Part shown: in pieces, positions 38,126 to 50,211 of the stretch
Layout: the number at the start of each line of letters is the position of its first letter
Numbering within the stretch: position 1 is the first letter of the stretch
Source of the DNA: Antedon mediterranea
Lineage: Eukaryota > Echinodermata > Crinoidea > Comatulida > Antedonidae
NCBI RefSeq assembly: GCF_964355755.1
Contig: NC_092673.1
Coordinates: 26,853,001-26,917,000 of the forward strand
Reading direction: 5' to 3'
DNA length: 64,000 nt
The notes under the pieces: generated by a model
The model's database searches: none
What the model was told of the DNA's origin: nothing
What the model saw: only the letters and a program-made list of their open reading frames with translations
Translations under genes and position numbers: made by a program

Positions 38126-38888
38126 TCAAAGTCAAAGTTAGAATCGTTCAGGTATATAATAGCTTACTCTTGGTTTGGTAAATTAAGTGAATTCGTCTAA
38201 ATTGAACATTTATTTATCATTATTAATATTATTTAATTAAGTGTGTCCAATTGTGTTGGTGTTGATTGATGCAAGTCTACTAAACATGTTATATGTAGAC
38301 TTCTTCAAACTTGTTTTCTGCAGTTTGCCTAAGTTTGTCAATAATTGGTCTACACACAAACCCAGAGTTTGCATACACAAATTTGCCAAGCTTTATCTAA
38401 TTAACATGTTCATCAAGCGTGCAAACGAATTCCGCCAATAACAGCATAATGGCACCTTTGTCAGGCGTTTTCTACAACATAATGTTATCATTTTAATGAG
38501 TTAAATATTAAATCGGAATTAGCGGTGGTTAGCTATCTTTCAACAGGATAGAAACCAGTGCATTTTATGTTTGATACTGAATTTATGCTGTGTTTAGTTC
38601 ACATAACCTATATGTATACTGGTATAATTTAATTCAATTTAAGATCAATCAATCAAATTCAATTATTCACAAAATGATGATGCCTGCTTTATATTTAATT
38701 ATAAATATAGGGTCTTATAATAATAATGGACAGATGCAAATTACAGTAGGCCTAATTATTGTTTGGCGAGTTATGGCCAGTTGTTTGTTTGTTTTCTCTC
38801 ACTTAGCTCCCCGACGTAAAGTCCACGGGTAAAACTAACCCTAGTCATAGCTTAGATTCGGTATGAACGCCAGGAGCTCTGAATCCTA

Positions 38889-39028
38889 AAGCTCTGTCCA
38901 CACTATCAAACTTTATGTGAAAAAAATGTGATGTGACCATAAAATATGGACACGACGACATTACATCACTACCATATTTGGGCACATCACACTTTTTTTT
39001 GTTTATCAAACTAGTTTGATGGTGTAGT
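38889..39028. mobile_element. Palindromic MITE, family 1
   Basis: AAGCTCTGTCCACACTATCA to AACTAGTTTGATGGTGTAG; the right terminal bases are lost. Confidence 0.8.
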
Positions 39029-39675
39029 CGGGTTCGAGTACCACCCTAGAATTATCGGTGACTTCTTGCAATTTATTTTCACAAGTATTCTCAAATGTAC
39101 TTAATATAAATATAGGGCACTAAGGCACTTGACCAGAGTGAACATGATTTTATGTACCTAGCTTGTTATTGACATACTTTACAATTATTCTCTCACTGTT
39201 TTCAGTTGACCTCTCGGTGGGAGATGTAAGTCTAAGTACCCATTATAATCTGCTGGTTAAATTGTGTTTTTGTTAACAATGTTGAAAAAATGCCATCCGC
39301 CGATATATAAAGTTTCATTCACACTTGACATGTGCCCATAAAAACTGACCAACGGTGTAATACTAATAATAGTAGCTTAGAGAAGGATAATAAAACATAT
39401 CGGAATGTATATTAACAACGTAGGCCTACTAGTCATAGTCACATTGAGACAACATTAATTGAAACTGTCAAAACCAAATTACCGATACTTACGAGATCGA
39501 ATTGCACTTTGTAAGAAGCCGAAGGTTACAGTTCTTTTGTCATAAAAAAAGTTCCAGCCAATCACAAATCACAAAGATGCCCCGGATGTGAAAGATGTTC
39601 TCCCGCCGCCGCGCGCTGGACTTAGAAAAAACATCGCGATGGCATAGTGGACGGTAAGATGAGAAGATCATACCA

Positions 39676-40235
39676 ATAGTAGAGCAGTTAATGACATAAG
39701 CTGTGCATTTTATTACCAAAGCATGAAACTTGGCACAAAGTTTCTTTGATGTATATAGATTCAAAATATCGGGGGGTGCCAAGTGTCCAAAGTCCGGTAT
39801 GGCGGCCATCTTGATTTCAAAATGGCCACCATAAAAACAAAAAATGTTCATATCTTGGCAACTATTCACATTAGAGACTTAATTCTGGTCTCAAATTGTT
39901 CACAAACTATATATTTCTATTTACTCTAATGAAAAGTTTCGTCCAAAAATGACTGGAAATGACGTTTCTTACAGTTTGACCTTTGACCTTGTATTTGTAT
40001 ATCTCTGTAACTACTGGTCATTTTCAATCGATTTTTGTGTCATTTTGTTCAGAATAAATACATTTATATTTGTAGTAATGAAACATTTTCACATAAAATG
40101 ACCGGAAATACAATTTATGACCTTTGACATTAATTTATTGATTTTTAATTATGTGAATATACTGTAGGTGGTTTTTGTTGGTCTAAAGTGCACCTAATTT
40201 TGAACTTTAACCTGATAGGCGTAATTATATTAAAT
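39676..40235 (+). repeat. Extra copy of the palindrome's outer arm
   Basis: Direct repeat of the left arm beginning at 40651. It shares AGTAGAGCAGTTAA, TTTCTTTGATGTATATAGAT, AATATCGGGGGGTGCCAAGT and TATGGCGGCCATCTTGATTT, with scattered differences. Confidence 0.9.
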
Positions 40236-41589
40236 GATTAATGGACTTAAATTGTATATAGTACATAAAATTGGTAAACATTGTGCTTGGTGGTACCATT
40301 AGTTCAATGATGTTGTCACCTTCTGATTCGCTAAAAGTTTTAATAGTTTGACAGAGGATAACATACATGTTATTGAATACCGTAAAACCTCGAAAAGGTG
40401 ATAGCATGAGCTTCTTTTCGAGACAGACTGTATTTGATTGTCAAATGAATAGTATGATGATCGTGTTTATATCAATATATTATTAATGACCTTACAAAGA
40501 ACCCTTTCTATTTCAACAATTAAGCCACAGTTATTCTACAATTCATTGTTTTCCAAGTGGTAGGCCTATTTTGATTGCATCTTATTTTTGTATGCTTCCT
40601 CGGTTAATATGGTCCTAACCCTCCTTCTTTTGTCTGTAGATGGTCTTATAGTAGAGCAGTTAACGCCATAAAAATAGCCAAGTTGTGCACTTTATTACCA
40701 AAGCACGAAACTTTCCACAAAGTTTCTTTGATGTATATAGATTCAAAATATCGGGGGGTGCCAAGTGTCCAACGTCCGGTATGGCGGCCATCTTGATTTC
40801 ATAAAAACAAAAAGTGTTCATATCTTGGCAACTATAAACAGTAGAGACTTGATTCTGGTGTTAAATTGTTCACAAACCACATATTTCTATTTGCTCTAAT
40901 GAAAGTTTCGTCCAAAAATGACCGGAAATGACGTTTCTTCCAGTTTGACCTTTGACCTCTTATCTGTATATCTCAGTAACTACTGATCATTTTCAATTGA
41001 TTTTGGTGTCATTTTGTTCAGAATAGAGACATTTATATTTGTAGTAATGAAACATTTTCACATAAAATTACTGGAAATACAATTTATAACCTTTGACATA
41101 TATAATTATGTGAACATACTGTATGTGGTTTAATTGGTATAAATGCACCTACTTTTTTTACCGAAATAAATGACACGGAATTGTTATTCTGAATTTTTAA
41201 CTTTTGATGTGATAGGATAGGCATAAAGTATGACAGATCACTGAGCTCATCTATGCCGATATGTTTGCTAAACTGTGATGTGTCAATCGGTTTTTCGTTG
41301 CATCTAAAAAAATGTACTCCATTTTTATGGTAATTATTGCTGTAAACCTTTCATCTGAATCCTTTTCCTCGATTTTCTCTAGTCATTGATTTTTTAACAA
41401 AATCCGAACTAAATCAATTCGTAAAAGACATCTCAATATAATTATTCAAGTAATCCTCAAATTAGTGACATGGACCTACAATATACTGTTCTGTACAAGA
41501 CCTGTTTAGGCATCCACCTGTGGACTTTCACTTTAAAGGTCTTGGTTTCCTAATCATACAAGAAACAATGTCTAATTTAATCAATCAAA

Positions 41590-42998
41590 GTAGTGGGTCC
41601 AGACAAAGAAGGGGGCGTAAGACCATCCACAGACAAAGAAGGGGTTATAAGACCATCCACATACAAAGAAGAGGGTATAAGACCACCCACAGACAAAAAA
41701 GGGGGTGTAAGACCATCCACAGACAAAGAAGGGGGTGTAAGACCATCCACACACAAAGAAGGAGGTATAAGACCATCCACAGACAAAGAAAGGGGTGTAA
41801 GGCCATCTACAGACAAAGAAGGGGATGTAGGACCGTCCACAGACAAAGAAGGGGGTATAAGACCATCCACTGACAAAAAAAGGGGTATAGGACCATCCAC
41901 AGACAAAGAAGGGGGCGTAGGACCGTCCACAGACAAAGGAGGGGGTGCAAGATCATCCACTGACAAAGAAAGGGGTATAGGACCACTTACAGACAAAGAA
42001 GAGGGTATAAAACCATCCACAGACAAATAAGGGGTAGTAGGACCATCCACAGACAAAGAAGGGGGTGTAGGACCATCCACAGACAAAGAAGGGGAGAAGA
42101 CAATCCACAGACAAAGAAGGGGATATAAGACCATCCACAGACAAAGAAGAGGGTATAAGACCGCCCACAGACAAAGAAGGGGTGTAAGACCATCCACAGA
42201 CAAAGAAGGGGGTGTAAGACCATCCACACACAAAGAAGGAGGTATAAGACTATCCACAGACAAAGAAAGGGGTGTAAGGCCATCTACAGACAAAGAAGGG
42301 GATGTAGGACCGTCCACAGACAAAGAAGGGGGTATAAGACCATCCACTGAAAAAAAAAGGGGTATAGGACCATCCACAGACAAAGAAGGGGCGTAGGACC
42401 GTCCACAGACAAAGAAGGGGATGCAAGACCATCCACTGACAAAGAAAGGGGTATAGGACCACTTACAGACAAAGAAGAGGGTATAAAACCATCCACAGAC
42501 AAATAAGGGGTGTAGGACCATCCACAGACAAAGAAGGGGGTGTAGGACCATCCACAGACAAAGAAGGGGAGAAGACAATCCACAGACAAAGAAGGGGATA
42601 TAAGACCATCCACAGACAAAGAAGGGGGTATAAGACCATCCACAGACAAAGAAGGGGTGTAAGACCATCCACAGACAAATTAAAGGAGTGCAAGACCATC
42701 CATACACAAAGAAAGGGGGTGTATAAGACCATCCACATACAAAAAAGGGGTGTAATACCATCAACGGACAAAGAAAGGGGTATAATACCATCAACAGAAA
42801 AAGAAGGGGGTATAAGATCACCCACAGGCACAGAAGGGGGTATAAGACCGTCCACAGAAAAATAAAGGGGTGTAAGACCATTCGCAGACAAAGAAGGGGG
42901 TGTAGAACCGTCCACAGACAAAGAAGGGGGTGTAAGACCATCCACCACTGACAAAGAAAGGGGTATAGGACCACTTACAGACAAAGAAGGGGTAAGAC
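41590..42998 (+). repeat. 30-bp tandem array, left half of palindrome
   Basis: About 46 units of CCATCCACAGACAAAGAAGG plus GGGTGTAAGA, with variants (CACACACAAAG, CCACTGACAAAG, CACTTACAGAC) that recur in the same order, showing higher-order repeat blocks. Open frames of up to 465 codons arise only because 30 is divisible by three. Confidence 0.97.
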
Positions 42999-43000
42999 TG

Positions 43001-44305
43001 TCTGTGGATGGTCCTACACCACCTTCTTTGTCTGTGGATGGTCTTATACCCCTTCTTTGTCTGTGGAGGGTCCTACGCCCCCTTCTTTGTCTGTAAGTGG
43101 TTCTATACCCCCTTCTTTGTCAGTGAATGGTCTTACACCCCCTTCTTTGTCTGTGGAGGGTCCTACTCCCCCTTCTTTGTCTGTGGATGGTCTTACACCC
43201 CTTCTTTGTCTGTGGATGGTCTTATACCCCCTTCTTTGTGTGTGGATGGTCTTACACCCCCTTTTTTGTCTGTGGATGGTCTTACACCCCCTTCTTTGTC
43301 TGTGGATGGTCTTATACCCCCTTCTTTGTCTGTAAGTGGTCCTATACCCCCTTCTTTGTCAGTGGATGGTCTTACACTCCCTTCTTTGTCTGTGGAGGGT
43401 CCTACACCCCCTTCTTTGTCTGTAGATGGCCTTACACCCCTTTCTTTGTCTGTGGATGGTCTTATACCCCCTTCTTTGTGTGTGGATGGTCTTACACCCC
43501 CTTTGTCTGTGGATGGTCTTAACACCCCTTCTTTGTCTGTGGATGGTCTTATACCCCCTTCTTTGTCTGTAAGTGGTCCTATACCCCCTTCTTTGTCAGT
43601 GGATGGTCTTACACCCCCTTCTTTGTCTGTGGAGGGTCCTACGCCCCCTTCTTTGTCTGTGGATGTTCTTACACCCCCTTCTTTGTCTGTGGATGGTCTT
43701 ACACCCCCTTTTTTGTCTGTGGATGGTCCTACACCCCCTTCTTTGTCTGTAGATGGCCTTCCCCTTTCTTTGTCTGTGGATGGTCTTATACCCCCTTCTT
43801 TGTGTGTGGATGGTCTTACACCCCCTTCTTTGTCTGTGGATGGTCTTATACCTTCTTCTTTGTCTGTGGATGGTCTTATACCCCCTTCTTTGTCTGTGGA
43901 TGGTCTTATACCCCCTTCTTTGTCTGTAAGTGGTCCTATACCCCCTTCTTTGTCAGTGGATGGTCTTACACCCCCTTCTTTGTCTGTGGAGGGTCCTACG
44001 CCCCCTTCTTTGTCTGTGGATGGTCTTACACCCCCTTCTTTGTCTGTGGATGGTCTTACACCCCCTTCTTTGTCTGTGGATGGTCCTACACCCCCTTCTT
44101 TGTCTGTAGATGGCCTTCCCCTTTCTTTGTCTGTGGATGGTCTTATACCCCATTCTTTGTGTGTGGATGGTCTTACACCCCCTTCTTTGTCTGTGGATGG
44201 TCTTTAACCCCCTTCTTTGTCTGTGGATGGTCTTATACCCCCTTCTTTGTCTGTGGATGGTCTTATACCCCCTTCTTTGTCTGTGGATGGTCTGGACCCA
44301 CTACT
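43001..44305 (-). repeat. 30-bp tandem array, right half of palindrome
   Basis: The same unit in reverse orientation (CTTCTTTGTCTGTGGATGGT), about 43 copies. The variant CTTTGTGTGTGGATGG recurs near 43236, 43477, 43800 and 44157, marking higher-order blocks. Confidence 0.97.
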
Positions 44306-44820
44306 TTGATTGATTAAATCAGACATTGTTTCTTGTATGATTAAGAGACCAAGACTTTCAAAGTGAAAATCCACAGGTGGATGCCTAAAAAGGTCTTGTA
44401 CAGAACAGTATATTGTAGGTCCATGTCACTAATTTGAGGATTACTTGAATAATTATATTGAGATGTCTTTTACGAATTGAATTGGTTCGGATTTTGCTAA
44501 AAAATCAATGACTAGAGAAAATCGAGGAAAAGGATTCAGATGGTTTCACGCAAAGGCTCATTACCATAAAAATTGAGTACATTTGTTTAGATGCAACGAA
44601 AATGATCAAGAATTATCTGAGTTTCTGACTAATGAAAGTAGGTCTACTGTAGTAAGTACTTTGAAAGACGGTGTTCTCTTAACTTTCATTTCATTTCATT
44701 TCATTATTTATTTGGTCTATTTAACTATATACAAAACAAAAAAAACTGAAATTGGGGAGACCAGGGTCAACCTAAGTGAACTTAATCACTGTAGCTGAGC
44801 CGGTTGACCCAACCCCAAAG

Positions 44821-47800
44821 TCAGTTTACACATAAAAGACACAAAGACAAAAAACAGTTACAGCGAATCAAAATGAATATAAACTTTTCTAATGAAGGGC
44901 TTTCTAGGACTGCAGCATCTGTCAACGGTCTGGGAAGCTGGTCCCAGACACGGGGTAACCTGATTGCTATAGAATGAAAAAAAAAAGCCTGTGTCCTTGA
45001 TGCTTGATGTCTGAAGCACAAGCGATCATTGTGGCGAGTATTTATTAAAATACAGTCATGAACTGTGCTGCAGTCCAGAAACCCCACCAGAACCTTAAAA
45101 CAAATATAATAAGAAATTTATCTCTTCTAACAGACAAAGATGAAACTGAAAGCAAATTTAACCTCTCCTCATAGCACATCTGTCCACGATGCTGTTTGAG
45201 AGCAAGACGAGTTGCTCTCCTATGGACCCCCTCAAGCTGATCTGACAAAGACTTCGTCCATGGAAACCAAGCAGGTTGCGCATACTCTAGACCGGGCAAA
45301 ACAAGACTTTTGTACAAAGACAAAAATGCACTGGTCGAAGCATGTCCAGTCACACTCCAAACAAAGCCCAACATACGTTTAGCTTTGGAAACAATGACAT
45401 GCACATGGTCATCCCAGGTCAATTTTGAGTTAAAAGTAACACCAAGATATTTAAAAGATGTCACCGGACTAATATGAGAGCCAAACAAAAGGTATTTAGA
45501 CAACTGTCTGTTACGCGAACGTGTGACATGCAGGATATTCGTCTTCATAACATTGAAAGGCATGCGATTTGCTTGGCTCCACAGACCAAGTCGGTCAAGA
45601 TCAGCTTGAAGGTTTAGAGAATCCTGAGGAGAGTTAATTGCATTATAAATAAGAGTATCGTCAGCAAAAATAGCAGTTTTACATTTAAGTGAACAAATAA
45701 TATCGTTAATAAAAAAGTTAAAAAGAATGGGACCAAGTACACTAACTTGAGGTACCCCACTGGTTACCTCCACCCAGTTAGATGAAGACCCTTTAAATTG
45801 AACCTTTTGGTATCTTTCAATTAAAAAAGACTTTAACCAGTACCATATATCACCAGTAATGTTAAATTGCTGGCAAAGCTTATTGAGGAGAATGTCATGA
45901 GGCATCCGGTCAAAGGCCTTCGAGATATCTAAAAAAATGGCATCAATATGGGGTGGAGATCTTTTATCTAAAATAGAGGACCCAGGCCCGTAGCCAGGGG
46001 GGGGGGGGGGTTATGGTTTGAGCGAACCCCCCCTTTAATAATAATAATAATAAATAACATTTATAAAGCGCAAGAGACAAAGGTTTCAAAGCCGACTGCG
46101 AACCCCCATCACCGACATGCCCAATACCTCACCCTCATCTCCGAAAATCGTCCAAATACGTGCCCCACAGTACAAAAAGTTGTTCGTAAATTTAAAAATT
46201 CGTAAACTCGTTCGGAATAACTCATACAGTACCTTCTTCCCTGTATGAGCGTACTTCGAGCGATATATAGTCTGTAAAGAGTTGCAAATGAATTGCCGAT
46301 TTTAACCTGAAAAATAAATGTTTGGTCCCTGCATGTAACATGATATTGACGCGTCTCACAGCGAGCTAGGGGACGAACGATTCGTACAAAGGACACCGCC
46401 AGACAACTGCGTACCAATTGTTTAGATCACTTGCAGTCAGGCAGCATGCATAAAGTATATAGCCTTCCGACATACATCAGTATTTATGTGTGGCTATGAA
46501 GTATAATGTATCATAGAGGATTATAGTGAATATTAATATTTTACACTATAATATCTATGGTATCATGTACTGTAGTTCACATTATGGCATCCGATTATTT
46601 TTTTCTAGACCACCAGCCGATACGTACTCAAATGTATCAATATCACCTATTTACATTGACATATTTAATTTCCTCAACAAATTGCTGTAAATAAATATTA
46701 TAGATAGAGCTATAATAAGAATTGCATTTGCCTTCACCCAGTGTGCTTTTTTCGAGGCTTCTCCTCCTAGACGTACGTTCGCATTGAACTTGAACGCAAA
46801 ACAAAATATCGAGTAAATGATCAAACAATCGGCGGTTCCGCACAGAGCACGCGCATCTAACATACGGCAACAAATGTTATCGTTTAAATAGTCCACAAGT
46901 CCAAGTACGATCGTTTTGCTCATTGGTAGCATGCTGCATGAGAGTGTCTTTTCCGGCCATCTAGGGGTGTAATTTAACAAAATTTGCTTCGCCTCAGGCC
47001 CTTAGTGTGCGAACCCCCCTTTGACAGATCCTGGCTACGGCCCTGGGACCAGTCATGGATAATAGTTGCAAGTTGCGTGGCACATGATTTATTAGGTAAA
47101 AACCCATGTTGGTTTTCGATAAACAAGCAATTTTCAGTAGCATGTTTTAGAAGTGCTTGCACCACAAGCCTCTCCAGCAATTTACCGACAACAGATGTTA
47201 AAGCCACCGGGCGGTAGTTGTTAAAATCGGCAGTCACTCCTTTCTTAAAGATAGGGGTGACATATGCCCTCTTCCAACCTTCTGGCACACAACCTGATGA
47301 AATAGAAATTTTAAACAACTCGTAAAGAACTGGGGCAAATGTCGGGGCACAGAGCTGGAGAAGCTTGGGAGACAAGTTGTCTGGGCCTGCAGCCTTGTTT
47401 GTTTTAAGTTTCTGCAACATGCTAGTGATTTGTGAAACAGAAAAATAAACATTAGATAAGGTTGGTAGTGGATATAAACAAGGTAAAGGAGTATCTGGAA
47501 TATTCTCAGAATAATTAAAAACGGACGAAAAGACATTTTGAAAGCACTGAGCGATATCTTCCGGCTTTTTAATTTGTGTTCCATCAAGCATGAAAACACT
47601 AGCACAAGAAGATTTACGTTTCATTCTGACATGTCCCCAGAATCTACGTTTGTTGTCAGGAGATGAAAACAACTTATTTACATAATTATAATACGCTCTT
47701 TTGGTCTTGTATTTTAAATCATTTCTAATTTGTTTATATTTAGTCCAAATGTCCATTGATTGAGTCTTCACAAACTTTCTAAACATAGCTCGTTTCTTGT

Positions 47801-47864
47801 TGGCTAGCCGTAAGATGTCGATCGTAATCCATGGTTTGTTCTTGGATTTCTTGCGTATCACCAC
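44821..47864 (-). pseudogene. LINE ORF2 reverse transcriptase, disrupted
   Basis: From 47864 the frame shows the pre-RT region and RT fingers: NKAAGPDNLSPKLL, GWKRAYVTPIFKKG, FNNYRPVALTS and the ENQHGFLPNKSCATQL motif, up to about 47046. A 1.06-kb DNA transposon then interrupts. Coding resumes near 45977 with LDISKAFDRMPHDIL, SGVPQVSVLGPILF and the catalytic FADDT, then the thumb segment (FKYLGVTFNSKLTWDDHV, LVLPGLEYAQPAW). A frameshift near 45070 moves the C-terminal tail (HNDRLCFRHQ, LPRVWDQLP) to another frame ending at 44821. The upstream endonuclease domain is missing. The clade is probably within the CR1/Jockey-type superfamily, judged by motifs only. Confidence 0.88.
45983..47045. mobile_element. 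1.06-kb non-autonomous DNA transposon, copy 1
   Basis: Ends CAGGCCCGTAGCCAGG and CCTGGCTACGGCCCTG form terminal inverted repeats. Flanked by GGACC at 45978-45982 and 47046-47050, a 5-bp TSD in the LINE. Poly-G/C runs lie just inside the ends. Internal ORFs are short and unsupported. Copy 2, in inverse orientation, is 50212-52363. Superfamily not assigned. Confidence 0.88.
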
Positions 47865-48766
47865 TGGGACACTGTCTCTAACCGCGGCCTCTAGTAGTTA
47901 GTTAACTCATGAAAATGAGAACTTTCCGAACGAAAGAATGCTACTTTACATCAAAAATATTTCCAAATGGCATCTAACAATTCAATTCAACTTTTATTTC
48001 AGACAATTGTCCATATGGTATAATACATTACAAAAAAAAAAGAAAAGATGAAGGAGAGAGGACCAAAACTTTTATATAACGATTGACACATCACAGTTTA
48101 GCAAACAAGTCGGCATGAGCTCAGTGATTGCTGTTTCTCAGTGATCTGTCATACTTTACGCCTATCCTATCACATCAAAAGTCAAAAATTCAGAATAATA
48201 AATTCCTGGTCATTTTTGCATTAAGTGTCATTTATTTCGGTAAAACAAATTAGGTGCATGTATACCAATGTAAACCACATACAGTATGTTCACATAATTA
48301 TATATGTCAAAGGTTATAAATTGTATTTCCAGTCATTTTATGTGAAAATGTTTCATTACTACAAATATAAATGTCTCTATTCTGAACAAAATGACACCAA
48401 AATCGATTGAAAATGATCAGTAGTTACTGAGATATACAGATAAGAGGTCAAAGGTAAAACTGGAAGAAACGTCATTTCCGGTCATTTTTTGACGAAACTT
48501 TTCATTAGAGCAAATAGAAATATATGGTTTGTGAACAATTTAACACCAGAATCAAGTCTCTACTGTTTATAGTTGCCAAGATATGAACACTTTTTGTTTT
48601 ATGGTGGCCATTTTGAAATCAAGATGGCCGCCATACCGGACGTTGGACACTTGGCACCCCCCGATATTTTGAATCTATATACATCAAAGAAACTTTGTGG
48701 CAAGTTTCGTGCTTTGGTAATAAAGTGCACAACTTGGCTATTTTTATGGCCTTAACTGCTCTACTA

Positions 48767-49602
48767 ATAGTAAACAGTGTGTGGTGATCATTATATACAT
48801 TTGATGAGTCGTGAGTATGTGACTGACAGAAGGAAACTCAAAAAAGTACAAATAAAATAGGACAGGACAGGACGAAGGCTGTCGTTTTCGTCAAATACCG
48901 ATCTCTAGGCGAGGCCTCTTAAGTTGCAGGAAATGTACTCTTGAAGATAAGATGTGATGTTTATTATAGATTCTAGACTCACATTAATGTGTTTACATAA
49001 TAAATGATGTAGGCCTATGTAAATATAATTTTTAAATTATATAATTTATTTTCTTATACATGATACGAATCAATCACTCAATCAATCAATAATAATTTAT
49101 TTCCTTCATTCATAACAAACATTAATATAAAATATGAAGGAGGCACATAATTCAAAAAGCAAAGCTTGTGCTGAAAGTGCCAACAGAAAATACATTTTTT
49201 TTTGTCTTGTGTGAGTGCATCTCACGTTTATTTAAATTCTCATTGGTGAATATATTATATACATATACTGTAAGTACATTTGTGACAATTAAAAATAAGT
49301 GTTTAAAAGTCTTTAAAATACAATTATTTATAAGAAATTAAAATTGAATTTTGGTGTTTGTAGGCCTATATATGCGTTTGTATATTACCGTTTTTACTAA
49401 TAATTTCAGTCATATGAATTGTATGTTCTGAATTTGTTATGTTTTAAAACCATACCAGAATAAATAAGGATTATTATTATTATAATTTTGTATTATCATA
49501 AGTACTGATATTAATCACCCATGGCTTCTTCCAAATAGCCGTTTCAAGTGCACTGAAGCGTTACTTACAGAAGAACATTGCAATTTCTGTGTAGGCATGC
49601 AT
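48767..49602. other. Intergenic stretch, no gene seen
   Basis: AT-rich. The part 49080-49200 (ATCAATCAATCAATAA, TTTATTTCCTTCATTCAT) looks like a LINE 3' tail on the minus strand, but no coding part adjoins it. Confidence 0.45.
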
Positions 49603-49610
49603 GGTTAGTG

Positions 49611-49647
49611 CAGGGAGTTGTAATATAAATTATTTTACAACTCCCTG
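49611..49647. mobile_element. 37-bp hairpin with hAT-like ends
   Basis: CAGGGAGTTGTAA and TTACAACTCCCTG are a perfect 13-bp inverted repeat around an 11-bp AT core. GTTAGTG follows on the right (49648-49654) and precedes on the left (49604-49610), a 7-bp direct repeat (8 bp if the outer G is shared). CAGGG/CCCTG ends with about 8-bp TSDs fit a minimal hAT derivative; this is inferred. Confidence 0.55.
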
Positions 49648-50211
49648 GTTAGTGGTTGGGGACAGAGACCATATCGTGAGAAGCGATTTATTTATAGTAA
49701 TTGACCGTTTAAAAAAACCATATAATCTGTATTATCCGTGATGCTTCCTGTGATCGTCTTACTATGAAGAAGGCTACAGTACAGTGAACCAATGCCACTT
49801 CCACGTAAGTATGCCAATCATAATAATATTGCAATATTTTGTCAACCCGCCATCCTGCCTTGGAAATGAGTGATCATGGATAAGTTTGGCACATCGGTTA
49901 ATTTTGTTGACGCCAACAACTTCAATTATTTTTAATTCAATTTTTATTTTATTATTTATTTTCCATTATTATATAACTATATTTTAAAGAGAGGGTAACC
50001 ATTCCATCTGAACCCGCGGGCCAGTTGATTTCCCGTGGCCCTATTGAAATGACAACATATCAACTAAACTTAACTATAAATATCTATATACATAAAATGG
50101 TCGTCTCAAAGCACAGCGGATTACTTTACTGTTCTTTAAAATTGAAAACCTGAAAATACATTTGACATAGCTATTTCACTGTCGTATACTAGGGTATACA
50201 GGTATGTAGTT

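Larger units (their letters stand above)
44685..47910 (-). mobile_element. LINE (non-LTR retrotransposon), 5'-truncated and interrupted
   Basis: Minus-strand element ending in an (ATGAA)n-type tail at about 44685-44700, a common LINE 3' end. Coding region 47864-44821. It carries a DNA transposon at 45983-47045 flanked by a 5-bp TSD. The insertion split the right arm of the giant palindrome between GATGCAACGAAAA (about 44603) and CGATTGACAC (about 48083); in the left arm these sequences are contiguous. Confidence 0.85.
40651..48766. repeat. Giant inverted repeat (foldback structure), about 8.1 kb
   Basis: Left arm 40651-42998; right arm 43001-48766. Arm tips GTAGAGCAGTTAA and its inverse at 48750-48766 match, as do inner segments: GGTGCCAAGTGTCCAACGTC at 40757 and its inverse near 48640, GAGATGTCTTTTACGAATTG at 44460 and its inverse near 41420, and the flanks of the central array. 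The right arm is interrupted from about 44604 to 48080 by a LINE and associated sequence. Without it the arms are about 2.3 and 2.3 kb. Arms have many point differences, which argues against a simple chimeric-read artefact. Confidence 0.9.

Noticed and set aside
41590-44305. CRISPR-like regular array
   Set aside because: Units are contiguous with no unique spacers, and the context is eukaryotic.
41520-44317. Open frames up to 465 codons on both strands with Ser/Pro/Thr-rich or Lys/Arg-rich repeats
   Set aside because: They are translations of the 30-bp array, open in several frames because the unit length is a multiple of three; no start context or homology supports a gene.
46643-46980. Minus-strand ORFs inside the DNA transposon as a transposase
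   Set aside because: Short, overlapping in several frames and not preserved as coding in copy 2.
46984-47217. Plus-strand ORF across the transposon/LINE junction
   Set aside because: It crosses an insertion boundary and opposes the RT coding strand.
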